From Portibacter lacus (lineage in GTDB: Bacteria; Bacteroidota; Bacteroidia; Chitinophagales; Saprospiraceae), in assembly GCF_021533215.1 (NCBI RefSeq), contig NZ_JAJNKA010000014.1:62001-126000 (forward strand): a stretch of DNA of 64,000 nucleotides, in the 5' to 3' direction. Positions 46,101-55,007 of this stretch are shown here, one piece after another. Position 1 is the stretch's first letter, and each line of letters opens with the position of its first letter. Under the pieces are notes generated by a model. That model did no database searches and was not told the origin of the DNA. It worked only from the letters and a program-made list of their open reading frames with translations. The translations under genes and the position numbers were made by a program.

Positions 46101-48892
46101 TTGGAGATGGCGAAACAAGTGCAACAGCTAATCCAACTCATAGTTATGCAGCACCTGGCAGTTATGATGTAACATTGACAGCAACAAATAATTGTGGAAG
46201 CGATATTGATGTAAGAGAAATTACCATTATAGAAATTGTAGAAGCAGATTTTGATGTATCTGTAGAAGAAATATGTGAAGGAGAAAGCGTTACATTAAAT
46301 AACAATTCTGCAGGCGAAATAGCAAGTTACCTTTGGGAGATAGAGGGAGGCAGCCCAGCAACTTCTACTTTAGAAAACCCAACGATAACGTTTGATAATG
46401 CTGGAGATTTTAATGTAAAACTTACCATAACGGGAGACTTTGGTGCAGTTGACACTAAAACATTGACAGACATAATACAAGTTTCAGATTCACCTGCTGC
46501 TGATTTTTCCTATGTACTGAATGAACTCACAGTGACTTATAGTAACCTTAGTGAGCACTTCGAAACCGTTTCTTGGGATTTTGGAGATGGAACGAATTCT
46601 TCGGATCAAAGCCCGACACATACCTACGCTGCAGAAGGAAATTATAGTGTTACACTTACTGTGACAGGGCTTTGTGGTAACGAGACAAAAGTTATTGAGG
46701 TCCCTGTTTTCAATGAACTATTAGCTAATTTTACAGCTTCTGAAACTACGCTTTGTCCAGGTGAAACATTGGTATTAAATGATTTATCATCTGGTAACCC
46801 TACTGAATGGAACTGGGTAATAGAAGGAGAAGAGATGATTTATGTAACAGAACAAAACCCTGTTATTAATTTGGAAGAGCCAGGCATGTACAATGTGGAG
46901 CTTACTGTAAAAAATTCAGAAGATGAAGACAGCAAGATCATTCAGCAATATATAGAAGTTATGCCTTTACCAGAGGCAGGATTTTCCTACGTTCAAGACG
47001 AAATGCTGATCACCTTTCAAAACAATTCACAGAATGGGAAAAGCTATTCTTGGGATTTTGGCGATGGAACGACAAGTAACTTGCCGAATCCGACTCATGA
47101 ATTTGCAAATGAAGGGAATTACAATGTAAAGTTAATTGTAGAGAATGACTGTAGTCAGATAGAAACCAACCTAGATGTCCCAGTTTTCAATAAATTAGTT
47201 GCAGGGTTCAATACAGATGTAACAGATATCTGTGCGACTAATAATATTCAGTTTACTGATCAATCCTCAGGAAATGCAACTTCTTGGAACTGGACCTTCC
47301 CAGGAGGAACACCAGCGACATCTACAGAACGAAATCCAGTAGTTAGCTATGAAAATGCAGGTACATATGATGTTATTCTTAAGGTAAATAGTGAAACAGA
47401 AGAAATTATAGAAACGAGAACTGATTTTGTCAATGTTAGTGAATTACCTATTTCAGAATTCCAATATGAGGTAGATAAAAACAAAGTTCAATTCTTTAAT
47501 TTGTCTAAAAACGGCGACGAATTTAAGTGGAGTTTCGGCAGTGATGAACTGAGTCCTGTTTTTGAATTTGATGAAGAAAAGGCATATGAGGTTAGTCTGA
47601 TTACTTTTAACAGTTGTTCGTCAGATACCATGACGCAAATAATTGACTTATATAATGAAGCGGACACCTATGGTAACTTTAGCATCTCTAGTAATTCTTA
47701 CTGCTTATCTGATGAAATTTCATTTATAGATTTATCATCTGAAGATATTACAGAATGGTTGTGGGAATTTCCGGGAGGCACGCCATCCACTTCTACAGAA
47801 AAAAATCCAAAAGTAAACTACGAGGCTTTCGGGGTGTATGATGTTAAACTAACCGTAACTAATGGTTTTAATACTAGAGTTGTAGAGTTAGAAGATTATG
47901 TTACTATAATTGAAAAGCCGACTGCTGGATTTGATATAACGCAAATTGATAACAAAATTTTGGTAGAAGATCTTTCTACATTCGGTAGTCATATTAACTG
48001 GACAATAAATAAAAAGATTTCTTTCGATACGCTTACGGAGTTTACCTTTACAAAGAATGGGACATTCGTAGTGGAACAAGAAGTATCTAATTCATGTGGT
48101 TCAAGTATTACAAATGATACCGTTTCCATAACTGTTTTCCCATCAGCTGGATTCTCTTTAGATAGAGCTCAAGGCTGTGCTCCACTAAAGGTCAGTTTTG
48201 AGAGTAGATCTACTGAGAATGCTGATGAAGTTACATGGTTGTTACCTGGAAGTGATCAAGAAGAGATCTCTGGGTATACTCCAGAGGTAGTTTATGAGAC
48301 ACCCGGCAACTATGGAATTAAAGTCATTGCAACTAATTCATTTGGATCAGATACGCTAGAATTGAATTCCATAATAGAAGTATATGCTCAACCAGAAATT
48401 GACGTTGACTTTATTGTTAATAATTTGGAAGTCAATTTTAATGCTGCTTCAGAACGTTACGATTCTATCGTTTGGGATTTTGGAGATGGAAGTGATACTC
48501 AGACTGGAGAAAACGTTACGCATACATATGATGCTGTAGGAGATTATATGGCTGTAGCTACTATTTATTTAGGAGAATGTTATACAGTTTTCAAAAGTGA
48601 AATTTCATTGCTTTCGTCTGGAATAAACGAAGTGGAAGAAATTGATAATTTCCACGTATTCCCTAATCCTGCTAATAAACACTTAGATCTTTCTTTTGAT
48701 GGAATAGAGAATGTTAAGCAAGTAGAAATAATTGATCAATTAGGTCAACAATTATTGGTAAGAGAAATAGATAATCAACGAAGTTCGATCAGAATAAACG
48801 CCCTGAAAAATCTTCCAGCTGGTCAATATTTTGTTGCTTTGATATTAAGCGACAAACCTGCAGTTTATAGAAAATTAATAATTGTCCATTAA
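43112..48892 (+). CDS. Exported reprolysin-like metalloprotease with 18 PKD modules and T9SS sorting domain
   Basis: 1926 aa. Signal peptide ends at FLQAQ, and a prodomain-like region follows (about 26-205). The zinc-metalloprotease domain (about 205-395) has the metzincin site HEIGHNFNLGH (H346, E347, H350, H356) and a Met-turn candidate YIMTGS. After a Gly/Pro linker come 18 PKD-type modules (about 410-1830). Odd modules carry a Cys and a GSPSTST-x-x-NP word; even modules carry the classical WxFGDG and HTYAxPGxYxVTL. The final 80 residues are a T9SS type A sorting domain (FHVFPNPANKHLDLSF ... LPAGQYFVALILSDK). It is predicted to be displayed or released outside the cell and to degrade protein; the PKD stalk may space the protease from the surface. 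Confidence 0.9.
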   Translation: MNLLSKLSYFCTILFLIFSSFLQAQDSTLDYNFKSYEIATFDSKALKATAEQKRNDFINIPFRLSKKYSWDLELTTDKVFADRYISQEGSVSRNKESISLPIVLRGYSENSNNIKATITVNDNFLYGRVDLEGEIIFFEPLSTFDKNAKPDQIVIYRQSDVIERENGTCAAHDLKKKKDKISLTQVKKHNENSRFPTECREVELAIANDHTMYSQYGANVASMNAGVIANVNTDYDDNDFDYEIRFVIVETYIAQNSGQNAWGATSNIGVLLDNFTAWGPSGFNNTHDLGELWSRTDLIYHNQDGSTSASTIGLAWVGTVCSSSYKYHVLEDYGGNASGLRNLVSHEIGHNFNLGHIAASGYIMTGSVSGTTTWNASSISNINSYVSGLNCLSVCEGGGGPGGTPPVANFDASLIQECNPTRVQMNDLSTNSPTSWSWQIQNGSPSTSTQQNPIIDLPGGGTYGVTLTATNEHGSNTKVLNMNLNNIGNPPNAAFTYSVNGNTVTFDNNTTNGLTYSWNFGDGSTSATANPSHTYANPGTYAVTLTSNNDCGTDSEVQNVTITDQVFAGFSANATSICEGESITFSNQSSSNVESYFWEFENGSPSTSTQENPTVTYNFAGTFNAKLTVTGGGTNDVETKVNYVTINDVPNSSFTETIDGYTVEFDNNTLGGFTYNWSFGDGNASAAANPTHTYSTSGTYNVTLTSSNDCGSDMSIRTITIADEVNADFIVDKTTDCQGEEFQFTSISTGNITEYFWQFQNGTPATSTEQNPSVIFSPVGAHTVTLTVSNSLYNDTESKNNFVKTTGAPFVDFEFDVTENTVIFDNNTVGGFFYDWDFGDGQTSTSPNPTHTYAGPGDYTVTLVSDNDCSEDEISKIVSIESDIVARFIVDHTEVCEGGAIQFTNTSEGVITSYFWEFEGGSPATSTAENPQVVFNQAGTYNAKLTVSDGSASDSENKINYITINDEPSASFTSNVSGYEVTFDNNSLNANSYSWNFGDGETSATANPTHSYAAPGSYDVTLTATNNCGSDIDVREITIIEIVEADFDVSVEEICEGESVTLNNNSAGEIASYLWEIEGGSPATSTLENPTITFDNAGDFNVKLTITGDFGAVDTKTLTDIIQVSDSPAADFSYVLNELTVTYSNLSEHFETVSWDFGDGTNSSDQSPTHTYAAEGNYSVTLTVTGLCGNETKVIEVPVFNELLANFTASETTLCPGETLVLNDLSSGNPTEWNWVIEGEEMIYVTEQNPVINLEEPGMYNVELTVKNSEDEDSKIIQQYIEVMPLPEAGFSYVQDEMLITFQNNSQNGKSYSWDFGDGTTSNLPNPTHEFANEGNYNVKLIVENDCSQIETNLDVPVFNKLVAGFNTDVTDICATNNIQFTDQSSGNATSWNWTFPGGTPATSTERNPVVSYENAGTYDVILKVNSETEEIIETRTDFVNVSELPISEFQYEVDKNKVQFFNLSKNGDEFKWSFGSDELSPVFEFDEEKAYEVSLITFNSCSSDTMTQIIDLYNEADTYGNFSISSNSYCLSDEISFIDLSSEDITEWLWEFPGGTPSTSTEKNPKVNYEAFGVYDVKLTVTNGFNTRVVELEDYVTIIEKPTAGFDITQIDNKILVEDLSTFGSHINWTINKKISFDTLTEFTFTKNGTFVVEQEVSNSCGSSITNDTVSITVFPSAGFSLDRAQGCAPLKVSFESRSTENADEVTWLLPGSDQEEISGYTPEVVYETPGNYGIKVIATNSFGSDTLELNSIIEVYAQPEIDVDFIVNNLEVNFNAASERYDSIVWDFGDGSDTQTGENVTHTYDAVGDYMAVATIYLGECYTVFKSEISLLSSGINEVEEIDNFHVFPNPANKHLDLSFDGIENVKQVEIIDQLGQQLLVREIDNQRSSIRINALKNLPAGQYFVALILSDKPAVYRKLIIVH

Positions 48893-49072
48893 GCAGCGAA
48901 AATAGTTTATAGTGTGTCAATTATAAGTAAAGACAAAAAATATGTATTATTTGTCTTTACTGCTTCTTCCAAAAATGGTAGGGGTTGGTCCATTTGTTTT
49001 TTGTCTTAATATTAAGCATTATATTAGAGTCTTAGTACACCTGAATTAATTGAAAAAACCACATTGGAACAC

Positions 49073-52000
49073 ATGAATATTTGTTGCAAAACACTCTTTG
49101 CATTACTTTTTTATTTTACTGCCTTAAGTCTTCACGCTCAATGTGCAAATGTATTTGGATCATTTGATATTCCAGACAATACAGATACCTGTTTAGTTGT
49201 CAATGTTTCTGGGGTTATAAATGATGATTTATCACTTGGCACAATTTTGTCCGGCTTAGAAATCGAATTTGAGCATGATGCTTTAAGCGACTTATTAATG
49301 ATACTCACTTCACCTTCAGGGCAAGAAATAACATTAATAGGAGACTTAGATCAAAATGGAAGTTTAACTCCAGGCGCCAATTGGAATATTTTATTTACAG
49401 AATGTTTAGGCGGCGCTATCCCTCATAGTGGTACTTCAGAAATTTGGGACAATAGTGAATTTAATCAAATAGGTGGTAATTATACTGGAATTTATTATCC
49501 TTCAGATGGTTGTTTTGAAGATTTTAATGTGGGCTCTGTAAATGGTGATTGGACATTGTGTATTATAGATGGTTTTGAGTTTAATACGGGGCATATTTCG
49601 AGAATAGGCTTTATTTTAAATGGAAATGCTACTTGTGTTAGTAACACTTGCAATGCTGAGGCTGGAACCCAAGATATATCAGATATCGAAGTTTGTCTAA
49701 ATGATGATCTTAATTTAGACTTGGGATTGAACGGAGAAATTAATGATCCTGAATATACCATAGCATATTTAATAAGTCAAAATGATGTTTTAACATCTAT
49801 CAATTTAGACGGAAACTTTATAGGAATAGACGCTGGAATCTATGATATATGTGCTGTCTCTGTAAATAATGATGACTTATTGAGTTTTATAAATTCCCCA
49901 TTGACCTATACAGAATTAATTACAGGAATTACCTTAGGCAACCTTCCATTCTGTATTGACTTAACTGATAATTGCACAACTGTAGAATTTATAGAAGCTC
50001 CTGCTGTAAGAGTAATGGATGAAGTAATCTGCAATGGAGAGGAAGTAATAATAGGAGGAGAAGTATTTAATACTGAGGGTACTTTTTCAGCAACGGCTCC
50101 ACGAATGGCTGGTGATTTATGTGATACCACAGTTGTCCTAAATTTAGAAATAATTGGTATTCAGCCTATCATTCAAGCTTCTGCTCCTGAATTGAACTGT
50201 AATACAACGACAATTACACTTGATGCCTCAGGATCTATAGAAGAGAATGGAAGCACGTTTTTATGGACAACTACAGACGGCTTAATCACATCTGATCCTA
50301 CACAGCTAACAATAGACATCTCACAACCAGGAACATATTTTTTAGAACAATCCGAGAATGGCTGCCAATTATCAACATCAATAAATATTACGTTAGATGC
50401 TGCAGTGCCTCAATTTACGATAAGCGCTCCTCCTTTATCTTGTGTAGATGAGAGTGTATTATTAAGTGTAAATTCAAGTGCTAATATTGTGTCTGCTATT
50501 TGGACAGGCCCATTCGAATTTACAAGTACTACAATAGAACCTACAGTTTCTCATGCAGGTAGATATACAGCTCTTTTAACAGATGATGCAGGTTGCCAAG
50601 TTATGGGATTTTACGATCTCGAACAAGGTCCTGACCAACCTACAATAGAAGCAACTGCTCCAAATATTTCATGTACAGTTTCTTCAGTGCAAATTTCTGT
50701 AAGCGATAATTCATATTCGATCTATAGATGGACTGGTCCCTTAGGCTTTGTTTCTAATATAGCGGAACCAATGGTTACTATTCCAGGAGAATATTTTCTA
50801 GAAGTCCATAATGCCGATGGTTGTAAAGGTTATACTTCATTAGTGGTTATCGGAGATGTAGGAATATTTGATTATGAAGTTACTGGGGAAGATTTCTTGT
50901 GTAATGGCGGTGTCGTTACCATCAGTGCTAGTTCAGAAGCTAGTAATGCTATTTACAGTTGGACAGGTCCTAATAACTTCTTTTCTTCATCCGCTACAAA
51001 TTCAGTTGCGTCAGAGGGGACCTATTACGTTGAGATATTTGCGAACGGCTGTTATGTAAGAGATTCTGTTACCTTAATAAGAGACATATCAGATCTACCT
51101 GATTATAATGTAATGGTAGAGAACATAGGAGATTGTGAAAATCCATTATGGAGATTAACCGCGATTCCGTTAGCTAATGAATTTCAGACGTCGTTGGTGA
51201 GGTGGGGATTAACAGGTGTTGCTGTTCTTGGAACAGGTAATCAAATTGATGTTAATACAGCTGGCAACTATTTCCTTTTAATAAACACGTTTAATGGTTG
51301 TAGTGTTGTTTATCGTTTTACAATAGATCCGATTAATGGAACTCCAACTTTTAACATTATTCAAAAAACAAATGTGTCGTGTACTACTGGACCAAACTCC
51401 GGTGTTATCGGTATAACACAAAACCCAGATTATGCGTATAATTGGACTTCTGATGGTGGTTTTACTGCTGACACTTCCTACATTGCAAACCTTGCACCAG
51501 GATTTTACTATTTAACAATCACAGACATTAATACAGGTTGCGTATCACTTTATAGTGATCGGATAATAGCTGATACCATTCCAAGAACCAGTTCTATATC
51601 TAATACTGAGATAAATTGTATCAACCCTGAAGCAAACATATTCCTCACTGCGAACGGTGGTGGAAATACGTACGCATGGAGCGGCCCGAATAACTCATCG
51701 TTTACTACTAAAAATTTATCAATAAGTGAGCCTGGCCAATATATGGTAACCATAACCGGAGGCAATGGATGTATTACTTTAGATACTGCAACCGTTATCC
51801 AAGACACAGATCCTCCAGTTTTTTCACTTGCTGATACTAGTCTAGAATGTGAAACTCAATCTGCAACGTTGAATGCTAACGTAACAGATCCCGGAGTTAT
51901 CTATCAATGGGAAGGCCCTAATGATTACAGTTCAAGTATTGCTTCTCCAGTTGTTTTTGGAACAGGACAATACAATCTTACACTAACAGGCCAAAATGGA

Positions 52001-53767
52001 TGTATTTCAAATACAAGCATTCTTGTTTCACCTAACCCAGATACACCTATACCATCTATTTCTGCACTTGATACATTGACATGCGCAGATACTTTGGTCT
52101 CAATCTCTGCTGAAGCCAATGTTCCAATTGCTTCTTACCTATGGGACGGTCCTGGTCTTTTCACCTCCGACTTACAAAATCCTATGGTAAGTGAACCTGG
52201 TGAATATATCGTAACAATCGAAAGCCAAGAAGGATGTATCGCTTTTGATACGATAGAAGTAATTCAAGAATTAATTCTGCCTGAAGTAACTTATAGTTTT
52301 GATGGATCAGTTGAATGTATTGATATTGAATCACAATTAAAAGGAATAACCACCGATCCAGGAGCTACTTTTCTATGGACAGGACCCAATGGTTTTTCAT
52401 CAACTGATCAAAATACAGTTGCGTTAGATACCGGTGAATATATTTATACAATACGTGGTTCTAACAATTGTGTAGATAGCGATACTTTTAATATAAGCTC
52501 AATTGATATCGATGTTATCAATACTTCTAACCTCATAAACTGCTATAATCCCAACATAGATATTTCTGAATTATCTGATAGTCTATCATACGACATCGAA
52601 TGGGCTAGTCCTAGTGGAGTTGTTTCCAATGTTGAATTCCTAATACCTAATGAAACTGGTATTTATACTGGAATTGTAAGAGGCAGTAATGGATGTAATG
52701 CTCAAGTTGAGGTAGATATCTCCTACGATACGATAAAACCATTTGCTATGATTCAACAGGCTGGAACTATTCGTTGTGATGAAAATATTATTTCTCTAAA
52801 TGCTAATGGTTCTTCAACTGGCAATGAATATTCTTACTCTTGGATGACTAACGATGGCATAATCCTTAATGGAATCGATTCTTTTGTGACTCAGATTCAA
52901 GGGATCGGCAATTACGATCTAATAGTTACCAATAACAATAATGGTTGTATTCGCAATACTACATATTTTGCACAAGAAGCACCTGTTGAATTTATTGATA
53001 TTACATTGGAAAGTGAAAATCCAAGATGTTTCGGAGAAAATAATGGCTCCGTCAAATTTATAGAAGGATTAGGTGGAACAGGACCGTATACTTTTTCACT
53101 TGACAATCTTTTTTACGCAGATGATTCATTATTGAATAATTTATCACCTGGTGAATATACATTCTTTGCTAAAGACAGTTTTGGATGTATAGTGGAACAA
53201 ATGTTCACAATTTTTGAAACAACTGCTTTAGAACTAGAACTTGGTGATAATATAGATGTTTTCCTAGGTGACGAAACTGAAATTTCTGCAAATACTAATC
53301 TTACTATGGATCAAATTGAATCTATAAGGTGGCAGATTGAAAATCAAATTGGTTGTGGAGATTGTCTTTCCTTTACTTTAACACCTAATGAAGATCTACT
53401 CGTTGAATTAACGATTATAGATGAAAAGGGTTGTACAATTACCGATCAAGTAAGGGTAAGAGTTGACCAAGAACCTGTTCTATTTAAACCCAATGTTTTT
53501 TCTCCGAATGATGACGGTGTAAATGACATTTTCTACATTTCGTCAAATCCTGGTGTAGCTCAAATTAAGTCAATTCTTATATTTGATAGATGGGGAAATA
53601 AAGTACATGAAAATTTTAATTTTCCTCCTGGTGATATGTCTGCTGGATGGGATGGTAAAATGAATGGACAGGTTCTTCAACCTGGTGTTTATGTATATAA
53701 AGTAATTGTAGAAATGATTACTGGTGACCAACGAATTGTGAATGGTGATGTAACTATATTAAAATGA
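49073..53767 (+). CDS. Exported P-domain/Ig-like repeat protein with CHU_C (T9SS type B) terminus
   Basis: 1564 aa from the ATG at 49073 (an in-frame TTG lies three codons upstream). Signal peptide ends near LSLHAQ. Residues about 22-185 resemble the proprotein-convertase P-domain (LEIEFEHDALSDLLMILTSP ... GDWTLCIIDGFEFNTGHI), without any subtilisin catalytic domain. A long series of Ig-like modules follows, with the recurring word W-x-G-P-x-x-F (for example WTGPFEF, WTGPLGF, WTGPNNF, WEGPNDY), at least eight times. The last 95 residues are the gliding-motility-associated C-terminal domain: PNVFSPNDDGVNDIF, IFDRWGNKVHE, GWDGKMNG, PGVYVYKV. Type B domains retain cargo at the surface or release it through T9SS with PorP-like partners. 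Likely an adhesin; no enzymatic motif is seen. Confidence 0.87.
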   Translation: MNICCKTLFALLFYFTALSLHAQCANVFGSFDIPDNTDTCLVVNVSGVINDDLSLGTILSGLEIEFEHDALSDLLMILTSPSGQEITLIGDLDQNGSLTPGANWNILFTECLGGAIPHSGTSEIWDNSEFNQIGGNYTGIYYPSDGCFEDFNVGSVNGDWTLCIIDGFEFNTGHISRIGFILNGNATCVSNTCNAEAGTQDISDIEVCLNDDLNLDLGLNGEINDPEYTIAYLISQNDVLTSINLDGNFIGIDAGIYDICAVSVNNDDLLSFINSPLTYTELITGITLGNLPFCIDLTDNCTTVEFIEAPAVRVMDEVICNGEEVIIGGEVFNTEGTFSATAPRMAGDLCDTTVVLNLEIIGIQPIIQASAPELNCNTTTITLDASGSIEENGSTFLWTTTDGLITSDPTQLTIDISQPGTYFLEQSENGCQLSTSINITLDAAVPQFTISAPPLSCVDESVLLSVNSSANIVSAIWTGPFEFTSTTIEPTVSHAGRYTALLTDDAGCQVMGFYDLEQGPDQPTIEATAPNISCTVSSVQISVSDNSYSIYRWTGPLGFVSNIAEPMVTIPGEYFLEVHNADGCKGYTSLVVIGDVGIFDYEVTGEDFLCNGGVVTISASSEASNAIYSWTGPNNFFSSSATNSVASEGTYYVEIFANGCYVRDSVTLIRDISDLPDYNVMVENIGDCENPLWRLTAIPLANEFQTSLVRWGLTGVAVLGTGNQIDVNTAGNYFLLINTFNGCSVVYRFTIDPINGTPTFNIIQKTNVSCTTGPNSGVIGITQNPDYAYNWTSDGGFTADTSYIANLAPGFYYLTITDINTGCVSLYSDRIIADTIPRTSSISNTEINCINPEANIFLTANGGGNTYAWSGPNNSSFTTKNLSISEPGQYMVTITGGNGCITLDTATVIQDTDPPVFSLADTSLECETQSATLNANVTDPGVIYQWEGPNDYSSSIASPVVFGTGQYNLTLTGQNGCISNTSILVSPNPDTPIPSISALDTLTCADTLVSISAEANVPIASYLWDGPGLFTSDLQNPMVSEPGEYIVTIESQEGCIAFDTIEVIQELILPEVTYSFDGSVECIDIESQLKGITTDPGATFLWTGPNGFSSTDQNTVALDTGEYIYTIRGSNNCVDSDTFNISSIDIDVINTSNLINCYNPNIDISELSDSLSYDIEWASPSGVVSNVEFLIPNETGIYTGIVRGSNGCNAQVEVDISYDTIKPFAMIQQAGTIRCDENIISLNANGSSTGNEYSYSWMTNDGIILNGIDSFVTQIQGIGNYDLIVTNNNNGCIRNTTYFAQEAPVEFIDITLESENPRCFGENNGSVKFIEGLGGTGPYTFSLDNLFYADDSLLNNLSPGEYTFFAKDSFGCIVEQMFTIFETTALELELGDNIDVFLGDETEISANTNLTMDQIESIRWQIENQIGCGDCLSFTLTPNEDLLVELTIIDEKGCTITDQVRVRVDQEPVLFKPNVFSPNDDGVNDIFYISSNPGVAQIKSILIFDRWGNKVHENFNFPPGDMSAGWDGKMNGQVLQPGVYVYKVIVEMITGDQRIVNGDVTILK

Positions 53768-53816
53768 TTGCACTTTACTTAGAATACCAAGATGAAAATG
53801 AACCTAAAGATTGATT

Positions 53817-54488
53817 CTAATGGTCTTCTTCTTGGCTTCGCCGAACGATATCTATTACCTTTTCAAGTTGCTCCTCTCTAGTTAATTTGGAATTATCAAT
53901 AACGATAGCATCATCAGCAACCTTTAACGGACTATCTTTCCGATTTGAATCTATATAATCTCTTTTCTTTAGGTTCTCAAGCACTTCGGTAATATTTGCT
54001 TCGACTCCTTTTTTCTTATATTCTTTCAACCTACGCTCTGCTCTTATTAATGGATCAGCTGTAATAAAAAGCTTAACCTTGGCATCAGGAAATACAACTG
54101 TTCCGATATCTCTACCATCCATTACAACATCTAGGTGGTCACTCATCGCTCTTTGAATCTCCACTAGTTTTTTTCTTACCAATGAAATTGTCGCAACTTC
54201 ACTAACAAGACCTGATACCTCTTTCGTTCTGATTAGAGATTCAATGTTCTCTCCATTTAAAAGACATTCATTCAGTCCTTTGCTATGGTCAAATGATATA
54301 ACGATATTCTCTAAAGCAGAACTTACAGCTTCCATATCTTCAAGATTAATATCATTTCTAATGAAATATAAAGTCACTGCTCTATACATTGCCCCAGTGT
54401 CAATATAAACAGCTCCTATTTCACTCGCCAGAGCTTTAGCCATAGTGCTTTTCCCGCACGCCGAATATCCGTCTATTGCTATTATCAT
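53817..54488 (-). CDS. cmk: Cytidylate kinase
   Basis: 223-aa essential nucleotide kinase that phosphorylates CMP/dCMP with ATP. The P-loop GYSACGKST is at residues 7-15; next come DTGAMYRAV and VMDGRDIGTVVFP, and the LID region LIRAERRLKEYKKKG then RDYIDSNRKDSPL. The length is typical (about 220-230). It lies directly behind a terminator hairpin whose T-tract ends three bases before the ATG, so its transcription probably depends on readthrough or an upstream promoter. It is convergent with the CHU_C gene. Confidence 0.95.
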   Translation of the reverse strand: MIIAIDGYSACGKSTMAKALASEIGAVYIDTGAMYRAVTLYFIRNDINLEDMEAVSSALENIVISFDHSKGLNECLLNGENIESLIRTKEVSGLVSEVATISLVRKKLVEIQRAMSDHLDVVMDGRDIGTVVFPDAKVKLFITADPLIRAERRLKEYKKKGVEANITEVLENLKKRDYIDSNRKDSPLKVADDAIVIDNSKLTREEQLEKVIDIVRRSQEEDH

Positions 54489-54524
54489 ATAAAAAAAGCC
54501 TTGCAGTTTTTGTTTGCAAGGCTT
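54488..54524 (-). terminator. Terminator between the DUF2795 gene and cmk, abutting the cmk start
   Basis: A perfect 10-bp stem (AAGCCTTGCA with TGCAAGGCTT, 54496-54505 and 54515-54524) with a 9-nt loop is followed on the - strand by seven T (54497-54491), ending three bases before the cmk ATG at 54488. It can act as terminator for the gene upstream or as an attenuator for cmk. Confidence 0.8.
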
Positions 54525-54542
54525 AAGTTAATTTTTTCTCTT

Positions 54543-54764
54543 TTAATACTCGTCCTCATTAAAAAGAAAATCATCTTTTCTTGGATAATCAGGCCAAATA
54601 TCCTCCATCGTATCATAAATCTCTCCTTCATCTTCCATGGCTTGTAGATTCTCAATTACTTCTAATGGTCTACCAGACCTTATTGCGTAATCTATTAACT
54701 CATCTCGAGTCGCCGGCCACGGAGCATCCTCTAAATGGTGGGCTAGTTCTAATGTCCAATACAT
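54543..54764 (-). CDS. DUF2795 family small protein
   Basis: 73-aa acidic protein. The pattern LAHHLEDAPWPATRDELIDYAIRSG followed by PLEVIENLQAMEDEGEIYD matches DUF2795, a small helical family (about 60-75 aa) of unknown function, often encoded near housekeeping genes in Bacteroidota. There is no signal or membrane segment. It lies upstream of cmk with a terminator between them. The 243 bp before it (54765-55007) show no other gene. Confidence 0.85.
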   Translation of the reverse strand: MYWTLELAHHLEDAPWPATRDELIDYAIRSGRPLEVIENLQAMEDEGEIYDTMEDIWPDYPRKDDFLFNEDEY

Positions 54765-55007
54765 AATTAATTGGTTCTAATTTTAAATATAAATAATACT
54801 CATATTTCCCACAAAAATAAAAAAATAAAAAATCCACACAAGATTTTCTTGCTTTTATCCTGAGAAAATATTAAACATCCCTTCCGATTGGATGACTACC
54901 CAATCAGTTGTTCTAGATTCTCACGAGAATATTTAGGGAATGTTGTTCATCTATATTAATGAGAAAATCCAAAAAAGATTCCCAATTCACTAAAAAAAAT
55001 GAATTTA

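Noticed and set aside
29572-53767. Horizontally acquired island
   Set aside because: No integrase, transposase, tRNA-flanked attachment site or obvious base-composition shift was seen around the giant genes.
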